IMG/VR virus record: IMGVR_UViG_3300045118_000751
Span: 1-36,986 of that record
Source: a virus
Reading direction: 5' to 3' (one strand)
DNA length: 36,986 nucleotides
The notes under the pieces are model-generated. The model had not been told where the DNA came from. It saw only the letters and a list, made by a program, of their open reading frames with translations, and ran no database searches. The translations under genes and the position numbers were made by a program. Shown here one piece after another: positions 5,260 to 13,280 of the stretch (its first letter is position 1; each line of letters begins with the position of its first letter).

Positions 5260-5435
5260 TGGATAGCCTTTCTCTGGCGGTAGTCGTTGCCTATAAGAAA
5301 GCCCAGGAAATCTCCTACCGGTATTCTAAAGGGATATGCCTTAAAGAAAAGCCCTGGTATGCTGTCCCTCTTTGGGAAGGCCTGGATAAGGCAATAGTCA
5401 AGTCTATCTGGAGGAAATATTGCCCTCTCCCTTAA
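5259..5435 (+). CDS. Hypothetical small protein
   Basis: 58 residues, starting in the stop codon of the preceding gene (TGATG coupling). Basic and aromatic (KKAQEISYRYSKGICL, then KPWYAVPLWEGLDKAIV). No motif recognised. Part of a run of four tiny, tightly packed ORFs between the terminase subunits, which is an accessory-gene position in many phages. Confidence 0.55.
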   Translation: MDSLSLAVVVAYKKAQEISYRYSKGICLKEKPWYAVPLWEGLDKAIVKSIWRKYCPLP

Positions 5436-5457
5436 GGGATAAGAAGAATAGAGACCT

Positions 5458-5610
5458 TTGAGCCTTATTTACAGGATTTTTATAGGCAGTATAGGGATTT
5501 TTAAGCCAGGACGGTTTATAGATTTATTACAGCAGGACTTGATAGTAGCCCTGCTTTTAGGGATATTGATTTTTGAGATTAAACGCTGGAGAAGGCTCAA
5601 GGATAGATAA
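5458..5610 (+). CDS. Small membrane protein (TTG start)
   Basis: 50 residues if read from TTG at 5458, the only standard start in this frame. A central hydrophobic span (DLIVALLLGILIFEI) is followed by a basic tail (KRWRRLKDR), the usual positive-inside signature of a single-pass protein. No good SD, so the start is uncertain; the stop abuts the next gene's TTG (TAATTG). Confidence 0.45.
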   Translation: MSLIYRIFIGSIGIFKPGRFIDLLQQDLIVALLLGILIFEIKRWRRLKDR

Positions 5611-5784
5611 TTGCCTCATTGGAAAGAGGAACTGCTTAAGGCCTGCCTCAAGGCTTATTATAAAGGCGGAGAGGTAAAGATAGTCTTTATCAAGAGGCAG
5701 AATAAGGTAAGGCCGGTAATCCAGCAATTCATTGATAACCAGGTGCTCTGCGACGAGGAAACCCTCTTAACAGACGAGGATTAA
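5611..5784 (+). CDS. Hypothetical small protein (TTG start)
   Basis: 57 residues with a helix-strand-helix look (EELLKACLKAYYKGG, EVKIVFIKRQNKVRPVIQQF) and an acidic tail. TTG at 5611 directly follows the previous stop; AAGGAT lies just upstream. Precedes a hairpin terminator and the large terminase gene. No family recognised. Confidence 0.5.
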   Translation: MPHWKEELLKACLKAYYKGGEVKIVFIKRQNKVRPVIQQFIDNQVLCDEETLLTDED

Positions 5785-5801
5785 AGGGCTGGTTAAAGAC
5801 T

Positions 5802-5834
5802 AAGGCGCTTTTCTAAAAGGAAGGCGCCTTTTTT
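5802..5834 (+). terminator. Hairpin with T-run directly before the large terminase start
   Basis: AAGGCGC (5802-5808) pairs with GCGCCTT (5824-5830), followed by TTTT. The AAAAGG between the arms holds the only SD-like bases for the terminase ATG at 5839, which lies 9 bases after the stem. The hairpin could therefore terminate upstream transcripts or set terminase translation. Confidence 0.55.
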
Positions 5835-5838
5835 ATTT

Positions 5839-7212
5839 ATGCACAGGAATATCAATATACCCAAGGCCTTTGGCCTGCAGAGGCAGATAGAGCAGGATGA
5901 GCACCGTTTTCGGGTGGTGGCCTGCGGCAGAAGATGGGGTAAGACCTTCCTGGCTATGCGGGAGGCCTTCCAGATAATGCTCCAGCGCTATACCAGGGAC
6001 GGCAGGAAGCAGAGGGGCTGGGTGGTAGCGCCTACTTTTCCTTTAGTCAGGGAGTCCTGGATGACTGCCGAGGAAATCCTTAAAGACGCCATTATAGACA
6101 AAAAACAGACCGAGATGAAACTGCTCTTTGATATTGGGATGCTGGAGTTCAAATCTGCGGAGAGGGGTGCTGACGGGCTCTTAGGCGCAGGGCTTGACCT
6201 GGCGATTATGGACGAGGCAAAACTTATCTCCAAGGAGAGTTGGGAGCAGGGGGTGCGCCCCGCTTTAGGCGACAGGCAGGGCAAGGCGTTGTTTATTTCC
6301 ACGCCTAAGGGGAGGGGGTTTTTTTATGAGCTGTTCCTTAAAGGCAAAGACTCCTCTGACCCTCAATGGCGCTCCTGGCAGTATGCTACCAATACGAACC
6401 CTTATTTCCCCAAGGAGGAGTGGGAGGTAATTAAGGTCTCAACCCCTGAAATGATTTTAAAACAGGAGTGGTTAGCAGAGTTCCTGGAGGATGAGGCGAG
6501 TGTTTTCCATAACTTGTCCCGTTGCTTAAGAGGAGAGTTGGCTGAGCCAAAGGAAAGGGATTTCTACACTATCGGCATAGACTTGGGCAAGGCTGAGGAT
6601 TTTACCGTGGTAAGCGTCCTGCGCAATTCCGATAAACAGTTGGTGGATATTTACCGTGAGAGGCGCCTGGACTGGGCGGTGCAGAAGGATTTAATCCGTG
6701 GGGTCATCTCCCGATACCCTAAACACCTTGCGGTAATAGACTCCACCGGTTTAGGCGACCCTATCGCCGATGACTTAAGAAGATACGGGGTAAATATTAA
6801 AGATTATAAATTCACCAATAAGTCCAAAGAGGCGCTCATCGAGCAGTTAATCATCGCCATAGAGCAGGGGCTTATCGGCATACCGTCTTGCGCCTCTACC
6901 CAGTTCCTGATTGACGAGTTAAGGGCTTTTAATTATGAAATCCTGCCTTCCCGCAGGATAAAATATTCCGCCCCAGAGGGCTTGCACGATGACGGGGTCA
7001 TCTCGCTTGCCCTGGCGGTGATTGGTTTAGCACCTCTGCTTTACGAGCAGGCGCCTGCGGAAAAAGAGAGGAAGAAATGGGGCACTGCCGATGACTGGGA
7101 GGCATTTTACAAGATGATAGATTATGAGCAGAGGCATAACCCATTTATCAGTCGCCAGGAGGCGGCGCAGAAGATACAGCAGAGAAGATGGCGCAGATTG
7201 CTCAAAGTGTAG
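5839..7212 (+). CDS. terL: Terminase large subunit (packaging ATPase and nuclease)
   Basis: 457 residues, typical length. Packs genomic DNA into proheads. ATPase domain: Walker A GRRWGKT (30-36), Walker B LAIMDEA (121-127), coupling motif STPKGRG (154-160). RNase H-like nuclease domain: GIDLG with D248, AVIDSTG with D301, and HDDG with D384/D385, a complete three-acidic-residue site. Start at 5839 is retained because the ATPase motif begins just 30 residues in, as is usual; no clear SD except AAGGAAGG inside the hairpin at 5802-5834. The 3' end overlaps the next gene by 25 bases. Confident assignment. Confidence 0.95.
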   Translation: MHRNINIPKAFGLQRQIEQDEHRFRVVACGRRWGKTFLAMREAFQIMLQRYTRDGRKQRGWVVAPTFPLVRESWMTAEEILKDAIIDKKQTEMKLLFDIGMLEFKSAERGADGLLGAGLDLAIMDEAKLISKESWEQGVRPALGDRQGKALFISTPKGRGFFYELFLKGKDSSDPQWRSWQYATNTNPYFPKEEWEVIKVSTPEMILKQEWLAEFLEDEASVFHNLSRCLRGELAEPKERDFYTIGIDLGKAEDFTVVSVLRNSDKQLVDIYRERRLDWAVQKDLIRGVISRYPKHLAVIDSTGLGDPIADDLRRYGVNIKDYKFTNKSKEALIEQLIIAIEQGLIGIPSCASTQFLIDELRAFNYEILPSRRIKYSAPEGLHDDGVISLALAVIGLAPLLYEQAPAEKERKKWGTADDWEAFYKMIDYEQRHNPFISRQEAAQKIQQRRWRRLLKV

Positions 7213-7649
7213 ATGGGGGTAGTTTATACTTAACGCCAGAGGACAGGTTAGCCCTGATGCAGATGGGCTATGGCGAGAATGTCGGCCAGCCGGAGGAGGT
7301 TATCCGGATGACCCTGCAGTCGGCGTTGAACAGGTGGCTCTCGCCAAGGGATAAGGAGTTCGGCTCCACTCTGCCGGAGGTCTTAAGGAAGGGCTACTAT
7401 GCGGTAAGAAAACCCAATTACCCTTACACCGAGGCGTCCTCGGGGAAATTTACCTCCGAGGAAAACCGCAGGAAATTTGAACGGATAGGGGAGATTTTAG
7501 ACGATATTTTAAAGAGGGGGGATTTAGGAGAGGCGATGTTCTACTTTACCCCTGAAGCAATAACCAGGATGAAAAAGCGGGGGACATTTGATTTTGATAA
7601 GGTCAGGGCTTTAGGCAGCACAGGCAAATACGAGACTTTTGCTTATTAA
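7188..7649 (+). CDS. Possible cell-wall hydrolase (SleB-like), between terminase and portal
   Basis: 153 residues. The order of elements resembles SleB/hydrolase_2 proteins: an early helix with a nucleophile-region pattern QSALNRWLSP, a STLPEVLRKGYY segment resembling the TVxEVV region, and a late AMFYFTPEAITRM followed by a C-terminal GSTGKYETFAY where the family has an aromatic GxxxFY ending. If correct it would cut peptidoglycan for lysis or entry; no other endolysin was recognised in the window. Catalytic Glu not assigned with certainty. Overlaps terL by 25 bases. Alternative: unknown packaging-region protein. Confidence 0.45.
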   Translation: MAQIAQSVDGGSLYLTPEDRLALMQMGYGENVGQPEEVIRMTLQSALNRWLSPRDKEFGSTLPEVLRKGYYAVRKPNYPYTEASSGKFTSEENRRKFERIGEILDDILKRGDLGEAMFYFTPEAITRMKKRGTFDFDKVRALGSTGKYETFAY

Positions 7650-7664
7650 AAAAAAGAGGCGGAT

Positions 7665-9707
7665 ATGGAAACAGGAGAGTTAAGGATTTGGAAAGGCAGG
7701 ATAGAGCGCTCATACGGTTTACAGCAACAATACCATAATCTCTGGAAGGACAGCATTGACTTATACAACTGCGCCTATTTTAATAGATTGTATGGGGGAT
7801 TTGACCCAGAGCGGGTGGATGTGAATTTTGTCAACTGGTATGTGGATAACCTGGTGCCTCTGGTGTATTTTAGAGACCCGTTTATTTTTGTAAAGCCGAA
7901 GCACGATAACTGGGCAAGTTTTGCCGAGACAATGGAGACGGTTATCAACCTCTACTGGCGGAAACTCCAGATGAAACAGCAATTTAAGCGGGTGATTAAA
8001 TCCGCCCTCTTAATGCCCCCTGGCTGGATAAAGACCGGCTATACCGCTAAAATCGGGCAGGATATTGCCAAGTTGGAGGAGATAGAGCAGAAAGGTTTAG
8101 TAAAAGAAATCAAGGATACTATCCTGGGGGTTTTCAGGAAGGAAAAAAAAGAGCCTACGCCGGAGGAGCAGGGCATTTTAAATCAATACATAGAAGAGGA
8201 GAGTATTTTCGCTAACTGGGTATCCTCCTGGAATATGCTTCTTCCAGAGGGGTATCAGTTGATAGAGAATATGCCCTACCTGATAGAGATAGAAGACGTC
8301 CCGAAGATAGATTTTTTGGCAAACCCGATTTACAAAAATAAATCCAATATTAAGCCCTCAAGGGAGATAAGGACTGCGGGGGTATCGCCTAACCTGCATA
8401 AGCCAGGGTATAATAATTTAGGCGGCTCTGACAGCGAGACTGATATTATCCGCCTGTATCATATCCAGGATAGGCGCAACCGCAAGAATTATACGCTTTC
8501 AATGGAGGCACAGGAGGCGCATTTTGAAGGGGACTGGTGGTCGGCAAAAGATGGTTTTGATTATGAGCCGTTGATATTTGACGAGACCCTGCCTACCCAG
8601 GATAAATCCAACCCTTACCCTCCGAATGTTATCCTGCCGATATTGCCGCAAATCATAGAGCAGTCCCAGGCCAGGACACAGATGGTAAAATGGCGCAAGC
8701 GTGCCTCGGCGATAATCCTTGCCCAGCGTGGTCTGGCTACGGAGGAGGATATGCGCCAGTTGGAGGAGACTGACGTGGTGCAGTTAATCCAGGTCTCCAA
8801 TATTGCCGCCTTCCAGATGAGCCAAATCAGCAATTTACCTTCGCAGATTTTTGATGTAGATGCGATAATCAAACAGGACTTGCAGATGGGCACGAATATG
8901 GGGCAGTTGATGTTCCAGGCGCAGCAGGGTCAGCGCACTGGTATCCAAGCGCAGATAAGTCAGTCAGGTCTGCAGTTAAAGGCCTCGGCCAGGGTAGATG
9001 TGGTGGAGGACTTTACGGTCAAGGTAGCCAAAAAACTGGCTTATCTGTTGTGGAATTTTTATGACAGGGAGAGAATATCCGAGATAATCGGGGAGCCTGC
9101 TACCGAGATTATGTGGCCGGATTTGCCGGATGACCCTAAAGAAAGGCTACGTCGGGTAAATTCCGAGATGCTCTTCGGCATTGACGCCGGCTCCACCGCC
9201 CCGCCTAAAGATGAGACCGTGGATAGAAAGCAATTATTGGATTTCCTGGCCTTTGCCGCCTCTTTTGCTCCCGAGAGGTTAAAGAAGGATGAGACCTTGA
9301 AGGCGGGGATTAAGCGCTGGAAATTCATTAAAGACATAGATAAGATAGTCATCAGCAGCGATGACGAAGAAATGCAGAGGGCGCAGTTAGAAAACCAGTT
9401 GATGTTGGCGGGGCATCCCCAGACAGTCGGGCCTAATGAACCCCACGATGTGCATTTAAAGATACATCAGCAGGCCGCCGGAACGCCTTTAATTGACCAG
9501 CACTTCGTAGAGACAGCCAGAAGGATGGGTTTATTCCCGCAAGGGGCACAACAGGCGCAGCAGGGGGCAACACCGCAGGAAGGGGACATCAAGTCGCCCC
9601 GCAGGAGCATTATGCCGGAGAAGGCAAGAGAGGGCATCCCATCAGAAGGGGATATTTACCAGTCATCTCACAATATGGGGGTAGGCACTGGCGAAGAGGC
9701 GATGTAA
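7665..9707 (+). CDS. Portal (connector) protein
   Basis: 680 residues, in the usual slot after terL. The dodecameric portal forms the DNA channel and the site of head assembly. Supporting features: an N-terminal helical region with conserved aromatics (SIDLYNCAYFNRLYGG), a stem-like central region, and a long C-terminal Gln-rich helical barrel segment (GTNMGQLMFQAQQGQRTGIQ, IQAQISQSGLQ) seen in podovirus portals. The Pro/Gly-rich tail is probably disordered. SD AAAGAGGCGG precedes the ATG. Assigned from position, size and overall pattern rather than a single motif. Confidence 0.8.
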   Translation: METGELRIWKGRIERSYGLQQQYHNLWKDSIDLYNCAYFNRLYGGFDPERVDVNFVNWYVDNLVPLVYFRDPFIFVKPKHDNWASFAETMETVINLYWRKLQMKQQFKRVIKSALLMPPGWIKTGYTAKIGQDIAKLEEIEQKGLVKEIKDTILGVFRKEKKEPTPEEQGILNQYIEEESIFANWVSSWNMLLPEGYQLIENMPYLIEIEDVPKIDFLANPIYKNKSNIKPSREIRTAGVSPNLHKPGYNNLGGSDSETDIIRLYHIQDRRNRKNYTLSMEAQEAHFEGDWWSAKDGFDYEPLIFDETLPTQDKSNPYPPNVILPILPQIIEQSQARTQMVKWRKRASAIILAQRGLATEEDMRQLEETDVVQLIQVSNIAAFQMSQISNLPSQIFDVDAIIKQDLQMGTNMGQLMFQAQQGQRTGIQAQISQSGLQLKASARVDVVEDFTVKVAKKLAYLLWNFYDRERISEIIGEPATEIMWPDLPDDPKERLRRVNSEMLFGIDAGSTAPPKDETVDRKQLLDFLAFAASFAPERLKKDETLKAGIKRWKFIKDIDKIVISSDDEEMQRAQLENQLMLAGHPQTVGPNEPHDVHLKIHQQAAGTPLIDQHFVETARRMGLFPQGAQQAQQGATPQEGDIKSPRRSIMPEKAREGIPSEGDIYQSSHNMGVGTGEEAM

Positions 9708-9726
9708 AAATCTAAAGGAGAAAAAA

Positions 9727-9906
9727 ATGACCAAGAAAAAAGAAGCGGAGAAGGAAGTTTCAAAAGATGAATTGGTGGTCTGGGCAAGCCCTGCCTGGAG
9801 TATAAAAAGGGAAGGCCAAGAGATAAAGTTGATTTCTGGATGCGGGTTTTATCCTGATGAACGCCCTGGTTTGGTAAAATTAAAAATCAGCGTTGAGGAA
9901 GTATGA
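9727..9906 (+). CDS. Small hypothetical virion-arm protein
   Basis: 59 residues: a lysine/glutamate-rich start, then a beta-rich part (DELVVWASPAWSIKREG, IKLISGCGFYPDERPG, LVKLKISVEEV). TAAAGGAGAAAA precedes the ATG, and its stop overlaps the next ATG (GTATGA). No family recognised; between portal and scaffold genes, so head-assembly related by context. Confidence 0.65.
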   Translation: MTKKKEAEKEVSKDELVVWASPAWSIKREGQEIKLISGCGFYPDERPGLVKLKISVEEV

Positions 9907-10235
9907 TTTGTAAATCCTGCGGATGGTGGGAGAGGATTTGCCATTGTCAGGGGGCGGGGGTTTTTAATACCACTAAAGATAAACTTTATCATTTCACCCA
10001 TCAGTTTTCCCTGCAGGAGCAGCCTCTTGAGATAAGGGGTAAAGACCACTGGCAGAAGGAAATCAAGAAGCGGGGATTAAGCGATGATTTTACCCAGGAT
10101 TACCAGAGGCACGTTAAGGAAATATCCCGCAGGAAAGATAGTTATCAAACGGCAGGCAAGGCTTTTATCAGAGACCAGATAACAAGCGAGTTAAGAGAAA
10201 AAGGGCTTTACCATAAATTGTTAAAAAGGAGGTAG
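9903..10235 (+). CDS. Hypothetical protein with N-terminal zinc-ribbon cysteines
   Basis: 110 residues. CKSCGWWERICHC at residues 3-15 supplies four cysteines in a compact knuckle. The rest is basic and helical (HWQKEIKKRG, YQRHVKEISRRKDSYQTAGKAFI). The first four bases overlap the previous stop (ATGA). Probably a nucleic-acid-associated accessory protein in the head block; no named family. Confidence 0.65.
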   Translation: MICKSCGWWERICHCQGAGVFNTTKDKLYHFTHQFSLQEQPLEIRGKDHWQKEIKKRGLSDDFTQDYQRHVKEISRRKDSYQTAGKAFIRDQITSELREKGLYHKLLKRR

Positions 10236-10236
10236 G

Positions 10237-10482
10237 ATGAAAGATTTGGTGGAGAAGATAAAAATGCACGGCAGTTATAAAGACGCCGACACTTTAGCCC
10301 ATCAGGGGGCAAGCGAATTTTTATCAGGAAGGAGCAATTTTCCGGCACAAAACCCTATAACTAAAACCGGCACTAAAGTTATGGAAGCGATGCAGCGGGA
10401 ATATGGGGCTAAAAAAGGTAAATCGGTATTTTACGCAAGCATAAATAAGGGCAAAAAGGGAAGCAGTAAATGGCACAGATAA
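10237..10482 (+). CDS. Small conserved-type phage protein (YGAKKGKSVFYAS motif)
   Basis: 81 residues. The C-terminal stretch MQREYGAKKGKSVFYASINKG matches a pattern seen in many small phage structural-block proteins (yGxkkGexVFYAsxNKG), whose role is not established. The first half is polar and helical. AAAAGGAGG precedes the ATG. Lies two genes upstream of the scaffold, consistent with a minor head or assembly protein. Confidence 0.7.
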   Translation: MKDLVEKIKMHGSYKDADTLAHQGASEFLSGRSNFPAQNPITKTGTKVMEAMQREYGAKKGKSVFYASINKGKKGSSKWHR

Positions 10483-10512
10483 ACATTTTATTAACCAAGT
10501 AAGGAGGGATAA

Positions 10513-10659
10513 ATGGCAAAGGAGAAAATCACTCCCGACAGGAAATCAGTTCCTTCAAGCGGAGGGGTAAAGGAAACACGTTCACACCTGACTACCCCAA
10601 AGCAATCGACTGATGGCAAAGCCCCCTGGGGAAAAGAAGCAAAAGAAAGCATTATGTAG
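10513..10659 (+). CDS. Tiny hypothetical protein before the scaffold gene
   Basis: 48 residues, polar and low-complexity (KSVPSSGGVKETRSHL, then KAPWGKEAKESIM), with no hydrophobic core. AAGGAGGGATAA precedes the ATG, one of the best SDs in the block, which is the main reason to accept it. No function readable. Confidence 0.55.
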   Translation: MAKEKITPDRKSVPSSGGVKETRSHLTTPKQSTDGKAPWGKEAKESIM

Positions 10660-10680
10660 AAAGGAAAGGATTAAAAACCA

Positions 10681-11592
10681 ATGTCAAACCAAGATAAAAC
10701 CCTTAAAGAAACAATCGCAGATGCTGTTGGCGGAAACAAAGATACCGCCTCTGTCCCTGCGGCTGAAACAAAAGAAGGAATATCTGGCGATGAGGCAACA
10801 GGCGAAACGAAATCTGGTGAAACGCCTGAATACGTCTCTGGGATAGACATCTCTGATATTCCAGAACAGGAAAGACCTCGGATAAAAGAACTTCTATCAA
10901 AAAAGGCTAAACTTCTTGAGGATGGCTATCAGGGGAAATTCAAAGAAGTCGCTGAATTCAAAAAAGCCCAGGAAGAGCTGGTAAAGGCGGGTTTAAGCGT
11001 TGCCGAAGCCAAGGATGTCCTGCTGAAGCATATTGAACAAAAGCGTAATCCCCTTGCCGCTGCTGAAAAGAAAGATATACGGACTTTGGATAAACTTATT
11101 ACCGAAGCTCCTGTTGAGCAGCGGTCTGCTTTAGAGCAGTTTAGAACCATAGCGCAGGAAGAAGGCATAGCGGCCTTCCTTGATAAAGTCGGATACAAAG
11201 ATATGGATAGTTTTGTAAAAGACTTTAAATCATTGAAGGATTTTGCTATGGCAACTTCAGGCAAGTTAATGGAAGATAGAAAAATCCAGATAGAAAAAGA
11301 TTTGGAGGCACTTTCTTCCAAATTTGGCAAGGACTTGGTGGAGAAATATCGTGAGGTTATTGCGGAAAAGGCATTACAGCATCCGAATGTTTCCATCAAT
11401 AAGATATTTCAATATGAAGTCCCGATAGAAGAAATAGAGCAAGCAATCCTGTTAAAAGGCAAAAAACCGTTAACCGAAGATAAAAGAAAGGCTATTACCT
11501 CTTCAGCGTCAGGCATTACTTCGGCAACGGAGAAGATTGATACCAAAAAATCTTCTTACGCCGATTTGCTGATGAAGGGGTTAGGGAAATAG
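10681..11592 (+). CDS. Putative capsid scaffolding protein
   Basis: 303 residues, immediately upstream of the major capsid gene. Low-complexity acidic/Thr-rich N-terminus (about 1-60), then long charged helices with coiled-coil character (SKKAKLLEDGYQGKFKEV, AQEELVKAGLSVAEAKDV, TSGKLMEDRKIQIEKDLEAL) and a Lys/Ser tail. This composition and location are typical for internal scaffolds that template prohead assembly and then leave. No protease motif seen. SD AAGGAAAGG. Call rests on composition and position. Confidence 0.7.
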   Translation: MSNQDKTLKETIADAVGGNKDTASVPAAETKEGISGDEATGETKSGETPEYVSGIDISDIPEQERPRIKELLSKKAKLLEDGYQGKFKEVAEFKKAQEELVKAGLSVAEAKDVLLKHIEQKRNPLAAAEKKDIRTLDKLITEAPVEQRSALEQFRTIAQEEGIAAFLDKVGYKDMDSFVKDFKSLKDFAMATSGKLMEDRKIQIEKDLEALSSKFGKDLVEKYREVIAEKALQHPNVSINKIFQYEVPIEEIEQAILLKGKKPLTEDKRKAITSSASGITSATEKIDTKKSSYADLLMKGLGK

Positions 11593-11620
11593 CCTTAAAA
11601 CTTAAGGAGAATCTAATCTA

Positions 11621-12152
11621 ATGGCTAATCCTAATATGGGAACTTCTGTTATAGAGTTGAATACCATTAACTCTATAACTCTCCCGTTGATTAGTAAAAA
11701 GATAGCCGATAATATTACCACAAGGATTCCCCTTTTCTATTTTCTGAATAAAATCGGTCATAAGGAATACGAGAGCGGGGGTATTGAATACCGCTTGCCT
11801 ATTTTCAAGGAATTAGCCACTGGGCAGGCATATACCGGAAATACCGCACTCACTACTTCGGAAAAGGATTTAGTTTCTTCTGCCTGTTATGGCAGGAAGC
11901 AAATTACCCTGGATATAACCTTATCTGGGACTAAACTCCTGCAGAACTCCGGAAATGACCCAACCGCAGCAATTAACTATATTGCGGCGCAGATAGAGAT
12001 GGCGGAAGAATCAATGAAGGAAACTCTTGCTGGTAGTAGTGTTGGCGTATTATCAGACCAGGGAGATAGCGACCTTGGTATTACAGGGTTGCGCACCTTC
12101 CTAACTGATTCTACTACTACGGGAACAGTAGGCGGTCTTTCAAGAGCAACCT
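11621..12152 (+). CDS. Major capsid protein, exon 1
   Basis: Codes for residues 1-177 of the capsid subunit plus the first base of codon 178. N-terminus MANPNMGTSVIELN, a helix-rich stretch, and a glycine-rich loop (TGQAYTGNTALTT) fit an HK97-fold capsid protein; the last residues are GGLSRAT. SD AAGGAGAATC. The exon ends in T at 12152, in AGCAACCT, which pairs with an internal guide sequence at 12168-12175. Joined to exon 2 it reads GGLSRATYSYWRHKS, the continuous form expected of this protein class, and gives 333 residues overall. Without splicing the frame stops at 12242-12244 after 30 unrelated codons. Confidence 0.88.
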
Positions 12153-12797
12153 TAAAGAAAAAGAATAGGGCTGCTTTAACAATTTACTCTGATAAGGGGA
12201 AATGCTGGAATGCAGACCCCTCACAAGCATTGAGGTGTAACTAATGAAAGGTCGTAAGACTTGGGAAAGAGGATATGCAGCAGGATTGATTGATGGTGAA
12301 GGTTGTATATCTATCAAAAAAGTGAATAATTTTAATAAAAAAAGAAATCCTGAATATTCACTTCAAGTCAGTATGAATTTGTTAGATGCTGAACCTATTG
12401 ATTTTATGTATGGATGCTTTGGTGGAAGCATATATCACATAAAAGCAAGTGAATATGATAATCAACATAAAGATAATTGGAGATGGGAAATAAATAGGAA
12501 ATCAGCACAACAATTCTTAAAACAAATTCTACCTTTTTTAAGAATCAAGAAAAGTCAGGCAGAATTAGGGATTAGATTTGAAGATAATCGTGTATATCAA
12601 AAACACGAAAATAATCGTTATCTGCCATTTGATAAAGAAACTCTTGATAAATACGAATGGTTTTATAGAGAATGCCAAAGATTAAAAACCATTCATACCT
12701 CAAGTGCAGTGGTAACGACTAAGCGAGTAGAGCCGATAAAATCGGTAAGCGATAGTCTGGTCTTACAGGAAGAAGTAACTGTAAGTTAACAAAAACG
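12153..12797 (+). mobile_element. Group I intron in the major capsid gene, with ORF
   Basis: 645 bases. P1: exon end AGCAACCT (12145-12152) with guide GGGCTGCT (12168-12175), 7 of 8 pairs, with U-G at the splice site. P10: guide GAAT (12163-12166) with exon 2 ATTC (12798-12801). P3 TACTC (12185-12189)/GAGTA (12725-12729). P4 GGGG (12196-12199)/CCCC (12217-12220) with P5 TGC/GCA inside. P6 TTGAGGT (12230-12236)/ACCTCAA (12697-12703), with the endonuclease ORF in its loop. P7 GACTA (12717-12721)/TAGTC (12753-12757). P8 GCCGAT/ATCGGT (12732-12746). The terminal G is 12797. These are the hallmarks of a self-splicing group I intron. Confidence 0.88.
12244..12789 (+). CDS. LAGLIDADG homing endonuclease inside the intron
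   Basis: 181 residues with one LAGLIDADG motif, GYAAGLIDGEGCI (10-22), followed by the usual strand-rich core, so it probably acts as a homodimer. It would cut intronless alleles of the capsid gene to spread the intron. The ATG overlaps the stop of the unspliced capsid frame (TAATG), and GAGGTG, its SD, is part of intron stem P6, so folding should hide it. The coding region runs through the 3' core helices (P7, P8). More AT-rich than neighbouring virion genes, a sign of separate origin. Confidence 0.92.
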   Translation: MKGRKTWERGYAAGLIDGEGCISIKKVNNFNKKRNPEYSLQVSMNLLDAEPIDFMYGCFGGSIYHIKASEYDNQHKDNWRWEINRKSAQQFLKQILPFLRIKKSQAELGIRFEDNRVYQKHENNRYLPFDKETLDKYEWFYRECQRLKTIHTSSAVVTTKRVEPIKSVSDSLVLQEEVTVS

Positions 12798-13267
12798 ATT
12801 CCTATTGGCGGCATAAATCAGATTCCGTAACCACAGGGTTCGGGACTGATGGTTTAGCCAGTATGAGGCTTTTGCTTTTGAACGTCAGCCGTGGGGATGA
12901 GTCTCCCACCGTTGCAATTATGACTCTTACCGGATATAGTCTGTTATTGAAGGCTTTTACAGGGACACTTACATATAACACTCCTTCACCACAGACCAGA
13001 TTCGGCGATGTTGGTTTTGAAAACGTTAACTTCTTTGGCACTCCAGTTATTTATGATGATGGGATGCCTTCTTCAAGGGCCTACCTATTAAACCTGAAAT
13101 ATATGAAACTTCTGGTGCATAGGGATAGAGATATGTCCATCAGGGATTTCATTACGCCTACGAATGAAGACTCCATCACCGGCCGCATCTTTTGGGCAGG
13201 AAACTTGGTCTGCAACAACTTGGCTCGGCAGGGTATCCTGCAGGGCAACGTTGATACCGATAATTAA
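12798..13267 (+). CDS. Major capsid protein, exon 2
   Basis: Completes codon 178 (T+AT = Tyr) and codes for residues 178-333. Continues YSYWRHKSD, then a region with MRLLLLNVSRG, an open loop GFENVNFFGTPVIYDDG, and MKLLVHRDRDMSIRD, a typical beta-rich P-domain pattern ending in a short tail. Exon start 12798 follows the intron G at 12797 and pairs with the guide as P10. The usual ORF call starts later at an internal ATG (12863), which would lose the first 22 residues of the exon. Confidence 0.88.
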
Positions 13268-13280
13268 TAGGGAGGATAAA

